64,000 nt of DNA from Bifidobacterium olomucense (lineage in GTDB: Bacteria > Actinomycetota > Actinomycetes > Actinomycetales > Bifidobacteriaceae), in NCBI RefSeq assembly GCF_012932375.1, contig NZ_JAAIIG010000007.1, forward strand, positions 1 through 64,000, read 5' to 3'. The position numbers were made by a program, and so were the translations under genes. Shown here one piece after another: positions 27,021 through 36,030 of this stretch (position 1 is its first letter; every line of letters begins with the position of its first letter). Below the pieces are notes generated by a model, which saw nothing but the letters and a program-made list of their open reading frames with translations, was not told the DNA's origin and did no database searches.

Positions 27021-27084
27021 CTTCCCATCCGTCTTGCATACCCACTCTTGCCGAAGACTCCGACAAGCATTGTTCAGCTCTGAC

Positions 27085-27143
27085 ATAAGCCGTGGCTATG
27101 GAACACCCGTCGAAAAGACCATTGTTCTATAGCCACGGCTTAT
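27085..27143 (+). terminator. Long hairpin downstream of the binding-protein gene
   Basis: A 21-bp inverted repeat with one mismatch (27085-27105 with 27123-27143, arms containing AAGCCGTGGCTAT) follows the gene by about 65 bases. There is no T run, so termination is inferred from position. Confidence 0.6.
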
Positions 27144-27257
27144 AGGTGTATATCGGCAATCGCAATATCTTTCTGCCAGTGTCAGCCGGTAAAACTTGCT
27201 AAGTTCAAATGCAGAACCGTTTTTCAACGCATCGCATTGGTACGAGAAGAGGAATTG

Positions 27258-28553
27258 ATGGTCACCGATTTCAGTACGCAAACCATTCATGCCGGGTACG
27301 ACCCGCTCGAACATGGACATGCCGCAGTACCTCCGATCTACGCCTCAGCGGCATTCGATCTCGAAAACGCATTACGAGGCGACGCACTCGCCTCAGGCCA
27401 AGCCGAAGGCTTCGAATACTCACGTGTGGCCAATCCCACTGTGGATGCACTGGAGCAGCGCCTTGCCGTCTTGGAGCACGGAATAGGTGCCGTTGCGGTG
27501 AGTTCCGGCATGGCAGCCGTAACCTACGCACTGATGTGCGCCGCGGAAGGCGGCGGCCGTATCATCGCCCCAACGAATCTTTACGGTGCCAGCGTGGACG
27601 CGCTCGGCGACTTCTTGCCCCAGTTCGGCATTCACACCGATTTTGTAAGCAATATCAACGATCTCGACGAAGTGGCCTCCAAGATCGGACCGGACACACG
27701 CGCAATCTTCGCAGAGACTGTAGCCAATCCTTCCACCACGATCCTGGATGTCGAGCCATTGGCCGAGCTTGCCCATCGACATGGCGTCGCCCTTATCGTG
27801 GACAACACCGTACCGACACCGTATCTGTTCAATCCGATTCTCTTCGGCGCAGATATCGTGGTCCATTCCACCACCAAGGGCATCACCGGTCATGGCAACG
27901 CCATTGGCGGAGCGGTTATCGACGGAGGTCATTTCGACTGGGCCAACGGCCGCTTCCCCCAATTCACCGCTCGCCAACAAGTCATCAGCGACGACCGCAC
28001 CGGCCAATGGCACAGTTTTGCCGAAAAGTTCGGCAAGGCCGCCTTCATCAAACGTATCCGCATCAAGTATCTGCGTACGTTCGGCGCAGTGGCAAGCCCG
28101 TTCAACGCCTATCTCTCCCTCATCGGATTGGAGACCCTGCCTCAGCGGGTTGCCCAGCAGGTGGCCTCCGCAAAGGCGATCGCCGAACATCTGTCCCGTA
28201 GTCCACATGTCATCAAGGTCAACTATTCCGGTCTGGGCTATACGCCGCAATATGAGCTGGTCGGCAAGTATTTCCCTCGCGGCGTGGGACAGATCCTTTC
28301 GTTCCTGGTGGACGGCGACGCCAACAACGTACGTCGAATCATCGACGGCACACGGTTGTTCTCCTATGTCCCGAACATCGGCGACGCCCGTTCATTGATT
28401 GTGGACCCCGCGCATATCACCCATCGAGAGGTGCCCGCCGAGGCGCGTATCGCCGCTGGAGTGAGCGATAATCTCATCCGACTGTCCATCGGGCTCGAAT
28501 CCGCACACGATCTCATCGCGGATCTCGATCAGGCCATTGCCTCCGCGTACTAG
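27258..28553 (+). CDS. metY: O-acetylhomoserine (thiol)-lyase-like PLP enzyme
   Basis: This 431-aa enzyme of the Cys/Met-metabolism PLP family probably makes homocysteine from O-acylhomoserine and sulfide. The N-terminus FSTQTIHAGYDPLEHGHA matches MetY proteins. The PLP lysine is in HSTTKGITGHGNAIGG near residue 210, and the length is typical of the sulfhydrylases rather than the ~390-aa cystathionine enzymes. It lacks the long insertion seen in some. AGAGGAA precedes the ATG at 27258. A terminator follows. Cystathionine gamma-lyase activity is an alternative. Confidence 0.88.
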   Translation: MVTDFSTQTIHAGYDPLEHGHAAVPPIYASAAFDLENALRGDALASGQAEGFEYSRVANPTVDALEQRLAVLEHGIGAVAVSSGMAAVTYALMCAAEGGGRIIAPTNLYGASVDALGDFLPQFGIHTDFVSNINDLDEVASKIGPDTRAIFAETVANPSTTILDVEPLAELAHRHGVALIVDNTVPTPYLFNPILFGADIVVHSTTKGITGHGNAIGGAVIDGGHFDWANGRFPQFTARQQVISDDRTGQWHSFAEKFGKAAFIKRIRIKYLRTFGAVASPFNAYLSLIGLETLPQRVAQQVASAKAIAEHLSRSPHVIKVNYSGLGYTPQYELVGKYFPRGVGQILSFLVDGDANNVRRIIDGTRLFSYVPNIGDARSLIVDPAHITHREVPAEARIAAGVSDNLIRLSIGLESAHDLIADLDQAIASAY

Positions 28554-28567
28554 AACCGACAGCTTGG

Positions 28568-28606
28568 AATAAGCGGCCATCTGATTGTGATGACCGCTTA
28601 TTTTTT
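28568..28606 (+). terminator. Terminator of metY
   Basis: AATAAGCGGCCATC and GATGACCGCTTATT pair with one mismatch across a 7-nt loop, and the second arm runs into six T residues. Confidence 0.9.
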
Positions 28607-28630
28607 GTTACCAGAACCAATAAGCAACAA

Positions 28631-28671
28631 TGACGAAGGTCGGCGTCAATTATTGACGCCGACCTTCGTCA
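28631..28671 (-). terminator. Terminator of the cystathionine lyase/synthase gene
   Basis: A 41-nt near-continuous palindrome has 20-bp perfect arms (TGACGAAGGTCGGCGTCAAT and its complement). On the minus strand TTGTTGCTTATT follows. Confidence 0.8.
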
Positions 28672-28699
28672 TTCAGACTCCGAATGCTCCAGTTGCGAT

Positions 28700-29929
28700 T
28701 CAGGCGAACACGCCTTCCGCGATCTTGCCGAACACATCCTCGCCCCCATGCCGTTGGAGATAGCACTCATAGGCGATGTCGAAGGCCTGCCCCAGATCTT
28801 CGATGAGATCAGCGGCGTCTTCGATGCCCACGGCAAGACGCACCAGCTCATCGGTGATACCCACCTTGAGCCTTTCTTCACGCGGCAGTTCGAAATGGGT
28901 CATGCGACAAGGCAGTTCGGCGAGCGATTCGACCGCACCAAGCGAGACCGCCAAATGGAAGATATGCAGATTGTTGAGCACGTCGGCAGGATCCACACCG
29001 GGCACGACTTCAAAGCTCAGCACACCGCCGGCACCTCGCAATCCCTTGGCGGCCAGCTCACGTTCACGCCCCGGAAGACCCGGATAGTTGACGGTTTTGA
29101 CCAGTGGATGAGCAAGCAGGTATTGGGCGATGGACTTGGCGTTGGCCTGCTGACGGTCCATGCGCAGGGCGAGCGTCTGAATGCCGCGACGCACGGCGTC
29201 GCATTCCGTCGGCGCCAGAACACCGCCAAAACGATTCTGCGCGAAGTAGATGGCGTTACCGATCTCCTTGCTGAGGGTGACTACCAACCCAGCGTTCACG
29301 TCGGAATGCCCGGCAAGATATTTGGTGGCGGAATGGATGACCACATCCGCGCCGAGATCAAGAGGACGCTGCAGGTACGGGGTCACGAAGGTGTTGTCCA
29401 CGACGGCGATGGCACCATAGCGATGCGCGATGTTGGCGATGAGCCGCACATCATTGACATCGAGCAGAGGATTGGTAAGCACCTCAAAGTAGACAGCTTT
29501 GGCCGCAGGAATGTTCCGATCCGGCTGCGCCGCGACGGCATTCTCCAACGCCTGCGCGTCATGGGTGTTCACCGGAGTGAACACCAGACCGCGATCGGCG
29601 AAATATTCATGGAACAGCGAATACGTGCCACCATAGATGTTCTTGCCCACGACGATGCGATCACCGGGCTTGAATATGCTCAGCACGGCATGGATGGCGG
29701 CCAGTCCGGAAGCGAAAGCGAAGCCACGATCGCCATGTTCAAGCTGTGCGATCTGGCGTTCGAGGAAATCGCGAGTAGGGTTGCCGCTGCGCGCATAATC
29801 GTAGCGAGGCATCGCATCGACCCTCTCGAAGGCATATGTCGTTGAATTGTAGATCGGCGGGTTCACAGCTCCGGTGTTGTTGTCATCAACCGGCAGTCCA
29901 TGAACAAGCTGGGTATTGAATCTGGTCAT
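28700..29929 (-). CDS. Cystathionine gamma-synthase / beta-lyase family PLP enzyme
   Basis: This 409-aa PLP enzyme belongs to the transsulfuration group. The active-site lysine is in IHSATKYLAGHSDVNAG near residue 205. The substrate/cofactor region YDYARSGNPTRDFLE and FASGLAAIHAVLS are also visible. Sequence alone does not separate cystathionine beta-lyase from gamma-synthase or gamma-lyase. It is transcribed toward metY, and an amino-acid ABC operon lies upstream on the same strand but separated by a terminator. Methionine/cysteine interconversion is the likely pathway. Confidence 0.88.
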   Translation of the reverse strand: MTRFNTQLVHGLPVDDNNTGAVNPPIYNSTTYAFERVDAMPRYDYARSGNPTRDFLERQIAQLEHGDRGFAFASGLAAIHAVLSIFKPGDRIVVGKNIYGGTYSLFHEYFADRGLVFTPVNTHDAQALENAVAAQPDRNIPAAKAVYFEVLTNPLLDVNDVRLIANIAHRYGAIAVVDNTFVTPYLQRPLDLGADVVIHSATKYLAGHSDVNAGLVVTLSKEIGNAIYFAQNRFGGVLAPTECDAVRRGIQTLALRMDRQQANAKSIAQYLLAHPLVKTVNYPGLPGRERELAAKGLRGAGGVLSFEVVPGVDPADVLNNLHIFHLAVSLGAVESLAELPCRMTHFELPREERLKVGITDELVRLAVGIEDAADLIEDLGQAFDIAYECYLQRHGGEDVFGKIAEGVFA

Positions 29930-29989
29930 TGCGCACCCCCTTTACGGTTATGAATTCATGTGATGTTCGGTACGTTTTAGACGATAACG

Positions 29990-30016
29990 CAAAACGCCGG
30001 CCCGAAGGCCGGCGTT
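29990..30016 (-). terminator. Terminator of the amino-acid ABC operon
   Basis: A GC-rich 10-bp perfect stem AACGCCGGCC/GGCCGGCGTT with a 4-nt loop is followed on the minus strand by TTTTGCGTT. Confidence 0.88.
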
Positions 30017-30055
30017 GTTATATGCGTTGGTTATGGGAGGTTATGTATCGATCGA

Positions 30056-30958
30056 TCAGAGCTCGCCGTTCTCCACCACGATGTCGTCAGGATTGACTTC
30101 ATCGCCGTAGACCGGTTCCAGAGTCTGCTCATAGTCCTTGTGGAAGAAGTTCTCCTCGCCGAGCTTGGCGATCTCTTCGTTCACGAAGTCCAGCAGCTCC
30201 TTGTTGCCCTTCTGCACGGCCGGCGCGATGGTGTCCTCATCGCCAAGCTTGGTGATGCCTACCTTGAATCCCTTGTTGGCCTTGGCCCAAGCGAGCACCT
30301 CGGTGTTGTCGGTGGAGAAGGCGTCTCCACGGCCGTCGAGCAGCGCATTGTAGGCGTCGGCGTACTGGTCATACTTCTGCAACGTAACGTTCGGGTAGTT
30401 CTCCTCGAAGTACGTTTCGGCGGTGGTGCCCTTGGCAATGATCAGAGTCTTGCCGTCAAGCTGGCTGACATCGGTGATTTCGGCGCTCTCCGGGGATACG
30501 ACGCCGAGAGCTACCTTCATGTACGGCTTGGCGAAGTCGACCTTCTCCTTACGTTCGTCGGTCACAGTGAAGTTGGCGAGCACCAGATCCACCTTGTTCG
30601 AGGTCAGCACATCCACACGGGCGGCCGGGTCCACGGACGTGTACTCGACCTTGACGCCGAGGTCCTTAGCCAGACGCTCCGCGAAGACCACATCGTACCC
30701 CTGGTATTTGCCGTCCTGATCAACATAGCCGAACGGTGCCTTGTCGGAGAAGACAGCGATCTTGATGGTGCCGCTCTTCTTGATCTCGTCAAGGCTGCGG
30801 GCCTTGGCGTTTGCGCTGGAGGAGCTGCCGGAATCGCTCGAAGCAGTGTCGCTCGGCGTTGCGGCGGACGGACCGCAGGCCGCCACGGAGGCAGCCATGA
30901 TCAGCGCTGCGCCTGCGGCGATGATGGACTTGATGGTTGTTCCTACCTTGATAGTCAT
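30056..30958 (-). CDS. Polar amino-acid ABC transporter substrate-binding lipoprotein
   Basis: This 300-aa lipoprotein has the signal IKSIIAAGAALIMAAS followed by VAAC, a Ser-rich linker, and a family-3 binding domain. Diagnostic stretches are IAVFSDKAPFGYVDQDGKYQGYDV and LVLANFTVTDERKEKVDF, the latter close to the glutamate/cystine-binding subgroup. It is the last of four genes of an operon (permease, permease, ATPase, binding protein). The nearby cystathionine enzyme hints at a sulfur amino acid ligand; this is inference. Confidence 0.92.
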   Translation of the reverse strand: MTIKVGTTIKSIIAAGAALIMAASVAACGPSAATPSDTASSDSGSSSSANAKARSLDEIKKSGTIKIAVFSDKAPFGYVDQDGKYQGYDVVFAERLAKDLGVKVEYTSVDPAARVDVLTSNKVDLVLANFTVTDERKEKVDFAKPYMKVALGVVSPESAEITDVSQLDGKTLIIAKGTTAETYFEENYPNVTLQKYDQYADAYNALLDGRGDAFSTDNTEVLAWAKANKGFKVGITKLGDEDTIAPAVQKGNKELLDFVNEEIAKLGEENFFHKDYEQTLEPVYGDEVNPDDIVVENGEL

Positions 30959-31026
30959 AGGTTTCTTCCTCTCTGTGGTGACTATTGTGGTAACTCTTTG
31001 ATGTATCGGTTTTCGTTATCGAACCA

Positions 31027-31890
31027 TCACTCGAATTCAAAAGTGTGCAGGAATTGACGCGCACGTTCGGTTTGCGGATGTGCGAAGAAAGCGTAGGCAT
31101 CGTGCGATTCCTCCACGATGTGACCGCCGTCCAACAAAATCACATGATCGGCGATGGCTCGTGCGAACTGCATCTCATGGGTGACGATCAGCATGGTCTG
31201 ACCGGCCTTGGCCAGTTCCAGCACCACATCCAGCACTTCACGCACCATTTCCGGGTCAAGCGCCGCAGTGATCTCATCCAGCAGCAATACCTCCGGATGG
31301 AGAATCAACGCACGGCAGATGGCCACGCGCTGACGCTGACCGCCGGAAAGCTCATGGGGCCACGCATCCTTACGGTCGGCAAGGCCAACACGGTCCAGAA
31401 GCTTCAACGCCTCAGCCTCCACTTGGGCCTTATCTCGTTTCTGCACCAGCAGCGGAGCCATCGTGATGTTACCGAGCACGGTTTTGTTCGGGAACAAGTC
31501 GTAACTTTGGAACACCATGCCGATCCGCGTGCGCAAAGCGCTCGAACGATTGGATCGGCCCGCTTTTTCGGTGCCCGGACGACCTTCATCAATCACCTGA
31601 TCATTAATGGAGATAGTGCCGCCCTGAATCGGTTCAAGCCCGGCGATGGTGCGCAGCAACGTCGACTTGCCCGATCCGGACGGTCCCAGTACCACAAGCA
31701 CGGTGCCGTGCTCCACTTTGAAGGAGATATCGTTGAGCACCGGCTTGTCGGCATTGGCGTACTGCTTGACCAGATGCCGGACCTCGAATCCCTTGCAATC
31801 CGAGGAAGGCGACGGGGCGGAGGTCTCGAACGCGGTCACCGCCTCGTCGTTCACGGCGTTGTCGGTATTGAATTGGGCGGGTTCAGTCAT
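31027..31890 (-). CDS. Polar amino-acid ABC transporter ATP-binding protein
   Basis: This 287-aa ATPase carries Walker A (LGPSGSGKSTLLRT), the signature LSGGQRQRVAICRAL and Walker B (EVLLLDEITAALDPE). An N-terminal extension of about 40 residues precedes the nucleotide-binding fold. There is no NIL domain, unlike the other ATPase in the window. The ATG at 31890 has GAGGTGG upstream and overlaps the end of the permease gene by 8 bases, so translation is coupled. Confidence 0.93.
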   Translation of the reverse strand: MTEPAQFNTDNAVNDEAVTAFETSAPSPSSDCKGFEVRHLVKQYANADKPVLNDISFKVEHGTVLVVLGPSGSGKSTLLRTIAGLEPIQGGTISINDQVIDEGRPGTEKAGRSNRSSALRTRIGMVFQSYDLFPNKTVLGNITMAPLLVQKRDKAQVEAEALKLLDRVGLADRKDAWPHELSGGQRQRVAICRALILHPEVLLLDEITAALDPEMVREVLDVVLELAKAGQTMLIVTHEMQFARAIADHVILLDGGHIVEESHDAYAFFAHPQTERARQFLHTFEFE

Positions 31891-32557
31891 GGGACCACCT
31901 CTTTTCCAGCTGGCGAGCCACGATGGACAACGGCCAGCACACGATGAAATACATGAAGAAGATGACTCCGTAGATCCACAGCGTGCCTGACGGATACTGG
32001 AATCGGTTCGCGTCGATGATCTGCTGGCCCACCTTGATGACCTCCACAACACCGAGCAGCACAGCCAATGACGTGGTTTTGACGATACGTGTGGCCAGAT
32101 TCACACTGGCCGGCAACAGTCGCCGAACGGCTTGCGGCAGAATCACACGGCTGAAGGTCTGCCACGGGCTCAATCCCAGCACATAACTTGACTCGTACTG
32201 CACTTTGGGAATGGATTGCAATGCGCCGCGTACCAGATCGCCAAGTTCCGCGCCACCCCAGAGGATGAATACCAGTACGCAGGCACCGGTGGCATCCAGA
32301 TTCCAATCGAACCATCGAGCAAAGCCATAGTAGGCGAGGAACAACAATGCCAGTTGCGGCATGATACGGATGAAATCAAGGTAGATGCGCATCAGTGCAC
32401 GCACCACCGGATTCTTGAGCGTCATCAGCCAGCCGACCACGAGACCGACCGGAATGGAGACGCCCACGGATACGCCGGCGATCCACACCGTGACCCACAG
32501 GCCTTGCAATAGGCGGGGAAATACGCCGGGCTGCAGGAGGATTTCAGCGCCTTGCAT
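31883..32557 (-). CDS. Polar amino-acid ABC transporter permease
   Basis: This 224-aa HisM-type permease starts with GVFPRLLQGLWVTVWIAGVS. It carries the PAAT signature IYLDFIRIMPQLALLFLAYYG, in which the usual RGTP is replaced by RIMP, and an EAA-like loop YESSYVLGLSPWQTFSRVILP. The gene overlaps both neighbours by a few bases. It most likely forms a heterodimer with the permease encoded just upstream. Confidence 0.92.
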   Translation of the reverse strand: MQGAEILLQPGVFPRLLQGLWVTVWIAGVSVGVSIPVGLVVGWLMTLKNPVVRALMRIYLDFIRIMPQLALLFLAYYGFARWFDWNLDATGACVLVFILWGGAELGDLVRGALQSIPKVQYESSYVLGLSPWQTFSRVILPQAVRRLLPASVNLATRIVKTTSLAVLLGVVEVIKVGQQIIDANRFQYPSGTLWIYGVIFFMYFIVCWPLSIVARQLEKRWSHD

Positions 32558-33203
32558 AGTCGAACCTGCTTTCCAGCCACGTGCCGAGGACGGAGATCGG
32601 CAGCAGAATCACCAGATAGGCGATCACCAGCATAAACAGCGATTCATAGGTGCTGTAATACATGCCGATCAGATCCTTGGCCATATACATCACATCTGCC
32701 AGCGCAATGGCAGAAACCACGCTGGATTCCTTGAACAGGAAGATCACATTGGCAACGATGCCGGGAATCGCAGTGGATATGGCCTGCGGCATCACTACGT
32801 GGGTGATGGATTGCATCGGAGTCAATCCCAGAACATACGCATTTTCGCGTTGCACCTTAGGTACGGCTTCCAGACCGCCGCGCATCGCTTCGGCCATATA
32901 CGATCCGCCCAAGAATCCAAGGCCGACGATCGCACAGGTTTCAGCAGACCAGACCACACCCAGCTTCGGCAAACCGAAATACAGGAAGTACAGCTGAACC
33001 AGCAATGGAGTGTTGCGGCTGAGCTCAATATATATACGTACGATTTGGCGAAGCACTGGAACCCGAGCGATCTCGATGCCGGCGCACGCCAATCCCACCA
33101 CGATGGCGAGCAGTATGCCGAACACGGAAATGAATAAGGTCATCAGCGTGCCGTTGACGAAGAAAGGCGCATAACGTGCCACAAACGACCAGTCAAAGAC
33201 CAC
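32544..33203 (-). CDS. Polar amino-acid ABC transporter permease
   Basis: This 219-aa permease is the first gene of the four-gene operon. The signature IYIELSRNTPLLVQLYFLYFG and the EAA loop QRENAYVLGLTPMQSITHVVMP place it in the HisM/GlnP family. It overlaps the next permease by 14 bases. Hydrophobic spans start at FVNGTLMTLFISVFGILLA. Confidence 0.92.
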   Translation of the reverse strand: MVFDWSFVARYAPFFVNGTLMTLFISVFGILLAIVVGLACAGIEIARVPVLRQIVRIYIELSRNTPLLVQLYFLYFGLPKLGVVWSAETCAIVGLGFLGGSYMAEAMRGGLEAVPKVQRENAYVLGLTPMQSITHVVMPQAISTAIPGIVANVIFLFKESSVVSAIALADVMYMAKDLIGMYYSTYESLFMLVIAYLVILLPISVLGTWLESRFDYARR

Positions 33204-33555
33204 GGATGCGCTCCTTTCTCTCCGGTTCTCTCATAAACTTGGCTTCTCTCATAGTTTCCGGGGTAACGTCCACCGATTGAATCGGTGTTCGTTTCCATTC
33301 TGTCCACGGCACGCATCGCGACACAACGCAATATGCGTACAATACGACATAAGGGGCTGAACCAATACAGCCCCCTTTGGATTATCGTAGAGTATCAGGG
33401 AATGCGGCAGGACTGAACAGTTATAACGGTTATTTATGGGCCGTTAACGAATTGTTCGCGCTCGGCTGACTCCCGATCGAGAATCGCATAGCAAGCGACG
33501 CAGCATCATTGTTGCGTTTGCCATAGGCCAAATCAGGCGGACTACACTGTGCGTT
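33204..33555. promoter_or_regulatory. Divergent intergenic region upstream of the amino-acid ABC operon and esterase gene
   Basis: No gene is seen in 352 bases. A 9-bp hairpin AAGGGGCTG/CAGCCCCTT-like (33351-33378) lies within the likely leader of the ABC operon and could attenuate it. An imperfect inverted repeat with AACGG/CCGTT lies near 33426-33448. No promoter could be called with confidence. Confidence 0.3.
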
Positions 33556-34206
33556 ATGAAGATTTCCAAGGCATTGACCCGCATGAAGGGCAACAGCTCC
33601 TCCCCTGTGTTTGTATTGCTTCACGGATGGGGCTCCAACGAATACGATCTGCCGGACATCCTGAACTATTGCGGTGCCGGATCTGCGGATTACGCCAGCC
33701 TTCAAGCACCAATCGCCTACGGTATGGGGTACACGTGGTTCGGCGACTGGGCTCATGAAGGAGTGCCGGAGGGTGCCTCATTGGATAAGCAGGCTGCGGC
33801 GGCATGCCAAGCCATCGACGCATGGGTAAGCGAGAACATCCCATCCGAACGCCCAGTGGCGGTAATGGGATTCTCGCAAGGCGGCCTTCTGGCAGGGCAT
33901 ATGCTGCGCATGTATCCCGAGCGATACACCGCCGCTATTTCATGCTCCGGCTGGCTGGCACCAGGGCCAGTGAAAACGGACGAACTGTTGTCCGAACTCA
34001 AGCCGGCGGTATTCTACGGTCATGGATCCGCTGACGACATCTTCCCCAAAGCCGACGTGGAGGCGATGAGCGCGTTCTGGAATGAACACGGCACGCTTAC
34101 CGAACGCATCTACCCTGGGATGGCGCACTCCATCAATATGCCGGAACTGCGTGATATTCAGCGGTTCCTGGAATCCAACGGATTGGTCAGACCCCAGATC
34201 TGGTGA
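33556..34206 (+). CDS. Phospholipase/carboxylesterase family alpha/beta hydrolase
   Basis: This is a small cytoplasmic serine esterase (216 aa). The oxyanion region is VLLHGWGSNEYD, the nucleophile elbow is GFSQGG near residue 112, and the catalytic Asp and His are in GSADDIFP and GMAHSINM. There is no signal peptide. It resembles YpfH-type esterases and acyl-protein thioesterases. It appears monocistronic. Natural substrate unknown. Confidence 0.88.
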   Translation: MKISKALTRMKGNSSSPVFVLLHGWGSNEYDLPDILNYCGAGSADYASLQAPIAYGMGYTWFGDWAHEGVPEGASLDKQAAAACQAIDAWVSENIPSERPVAVMGFSQGGLLAGHMLRMYPERYTAAISCSGWLAPGPVKTDELLSELKPAVFYGHGSADDIFPKADVEAMSAFWNEHGTLTERIYPGMAHSINMPELRDIQRFLESNGLVRPQIW

Positions 34207-34239
34207 CCAGCGCAGTGCCGGCAGCCAATCCGGCACCCG

Positions 34240-35622
34240 TCAATCGTCTACCGGCACATCCTTACGCGAGAGCATCAACACATATACGGCAACCGGTACA
34301 GCGAGCAAGCCTCCGGCCACGAACACCCATGCAATGGGAATCACATCGGCGAGCGGCGCGAAGATGAGCATGCCCAGCGGCATGCCAAGCGTGGAAAGCA
34401 TGGTGTCAAGCCCGAACACGCGGCCGACCATCGACTCGTCCGATTCGGTCTGCATCACGGTGCGCATCGGTCCGACGCAGACCGCCGAGGCAACGCCGTT
34501 CAATACATCAATGATGAGGTAGAGCAGCAGATTTCGGGCGACACCCAACCCAATAACCGTGATGCCAACCATGGCAATGCCGAACGCAACCGCATACATC
34601 TGAGCAACACTTCTGCGCAACAGCTTGGGACCGATGACGGACATCAGCGCGCCGCCAAGCAGCATACCGACGCTCATGCCAAGCTCATTGGCGGCGAGCT
34701 TGTCGGAAGCCGTGGTGAGGTTCACGAATCCGAGGTTCAGATCGATGCCCTCGAATTCGCGGGTCATGAGCAGTAAGGTCAAGTTCATCGGCGCGACCGC
34801 CACAAGGCAGGTCAGCGCGTCGCCCAGAATTACGCCCTTAAGATACGGATGACGCATCGCATAGGTCAAGCCGATCTTCAGATCGACAAAGGTGCGGCGC
34901 AGGACCACGAGAGGATTCGCGGCTGTGGAATCAGCGGACACAGCAGCGTCACTCCCCTGCGCTTCCGCTTCCCTATCCGACACAGCGCTATCCCGCGAGA
35001 CAGTATTCTGCACAACCGCACGCGGCACACGAATCATCGCCACAAAGCCCACGCCGATCACCGCCGTGGTCACATCCACTAGCAAAATTGCCCACAACGG
35101 CACCAGATTGACGAGCACGGCGGCGAGCGCCGGCGCTGCGATGCGATTCGCGGAATCAATCACGCCGAATATCGCATTGACACGCAGCAGTTTGCCGCCC
35201 GGCACCACGTCCGGAATAAACGATTGCACCGCCGGCTGCTGAATACCGCCGCCCGCCGAGCGGATAAGCAGCACGACGAAAATCAGCGACAGGCTTGCCC
35301 AGTCGAGTGCGAAGCTGATGGACAGCAACACCGTCACGCCGGCAATAATCAGATCCGGCAGAATAATCAGCGCCTTGCGATTGTACCGGTCAGCCATCGG
35401 GCCGCCGAAGATCGAGACCAGCGACTGCGGCAGTACACCGAACAATGTGGCCAGCAGCATGGCCGAACCGGTGCGGGTTTGCAGCACAATCCACCACCAG
35501 ATAGCGAATTGCACCACACTGGAGCCAAGCAGCGAGAAGGCCTGACCAGTGAGCAGCAGCGCGGCGCGCCGCATCCATCCGGTTTCAGACACAGTTGGTT
35601 CTTCCACAGAAGATTGGGACAT
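34240..35622 (-). CDS. MFS efflux transporter (MefA/EntS-like)
   Basis: This 460-aa major facilitator protein has twelve predicted spans. The N-terminal span LLLTGQAFSLLGSSVVQFAIWW and the loop GGPMADRYNRKALIILPDL match the MFS_3 group of macrolide and siderophore exporters. A Ser/Ala-rich central loop of about 45 residues (near residues 215-260) separates the halves. The ATG at 35622 is followed by a plausible cytoplasmic tail; its ribosome binding site is weak (AAGAAC). The exported compound is unknown. Confidence 0.85.
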   Translation of the reverse strand: MSQSSVEEPTVSETGWMRRAALLLTGQAFSLLGSSVVQFAIWWWIVLQTRTGSAMLLATLFGVLPQSLVSIFGGPMADRYNRKALIILPDLIIAGVTVLLSISFALDWASLSLIFVVLLIRSAGGGIQQPAVQSFIPDVVPGGKLLRVNAIFGVIDSANRIAAPALAAVLVNLVPLWAILLVDVTTAVIGVGFVAMIRVPRAVVQNTVSRDSAVSDREAEAQGSDAAVSADSTAANPLVVLRRTFVDLKIGLTYAMRHPYLKGVILGDALTCLVAVAPMNLTLLLMTREFEGIDLNLGFVNLTTASDKLAANELGMSVGMLLGGALMSVIGPKLLRRSVAQMYAVAFGIAMVGITVIGLGVARNLLLYLIIDVLNGVASAVCVGPMRTVMQTESDESMVGRVFGLDTMLSTLGMPLGMLIFAPLADVIPIAWVFVAGGLLAVPVAVYVLMLSRKDVPVDD

Positions 35623-36030
35623 ACGTGTTCTTAACTTTCTTTTTTTCTCTCGATGCGCGATGAGCGGACTGGAACAGAGCCGCTTACTTGCGCATCGCAT
35701 GCTATCCAAACATTGATTTGCATACGACAAACCGGCATGCCAACGCGCAGTCATCAGCGCGAATCCAGACATGCATAGGCCCACCCGTGGGCCCACTTAC
35801 CCGTTAGATCGCAGGCTTGAGCGCGAATCGCGCCATCGTCATCATGCAACGCATAGAACACATAGTTGCTGACCATAATCATCAACGTTGACATGCCACT
35901 TGAATCCGGCGCACCATGTCCAATTCCTGGAACATGGCACAGATGGTAAGCAGCATAGCCACAGATACGCCAATGGCCCGCACCCACAACATATGTTGCA
36001 GGGCGGGCCATTAGCGCCTTGTAGTATTAC
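35623..36030. other. Intergenic region without a supported gene
   Basis: These 408 bases carry no recognisable gene. A minus-strand open frame at 35754-36011 has no recognisable homology and overlaps the terminator hairpin. The right end holds the ptsI terminator. Confidence 0.5.
35972..36012 (-). terminator. Hairpin downstream of ptsI
   Basis: AATGGCCCGC (35972-35981) pairs with GCGGGCCATT (36003-36012), and CAACATATGTTG extends the structure inside the loop. No T run follows on the minus strand, so termination is inferred from position. Confidence 0.6.

Noticed and set aside
27209..28201. Plus-strand 330-aa frame overlapping metY
   Set aside because: Arg/Ser-rich out-of-frame shadow of the PLP enzyme gene.
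35754..36011. Minus-strand 85-aa frame downstream of the MFS gene
   Set aside because: No recognisable family, overlaps the ptsI terminator hairpin, and no good start signal; may be a relic but cannot be supported.
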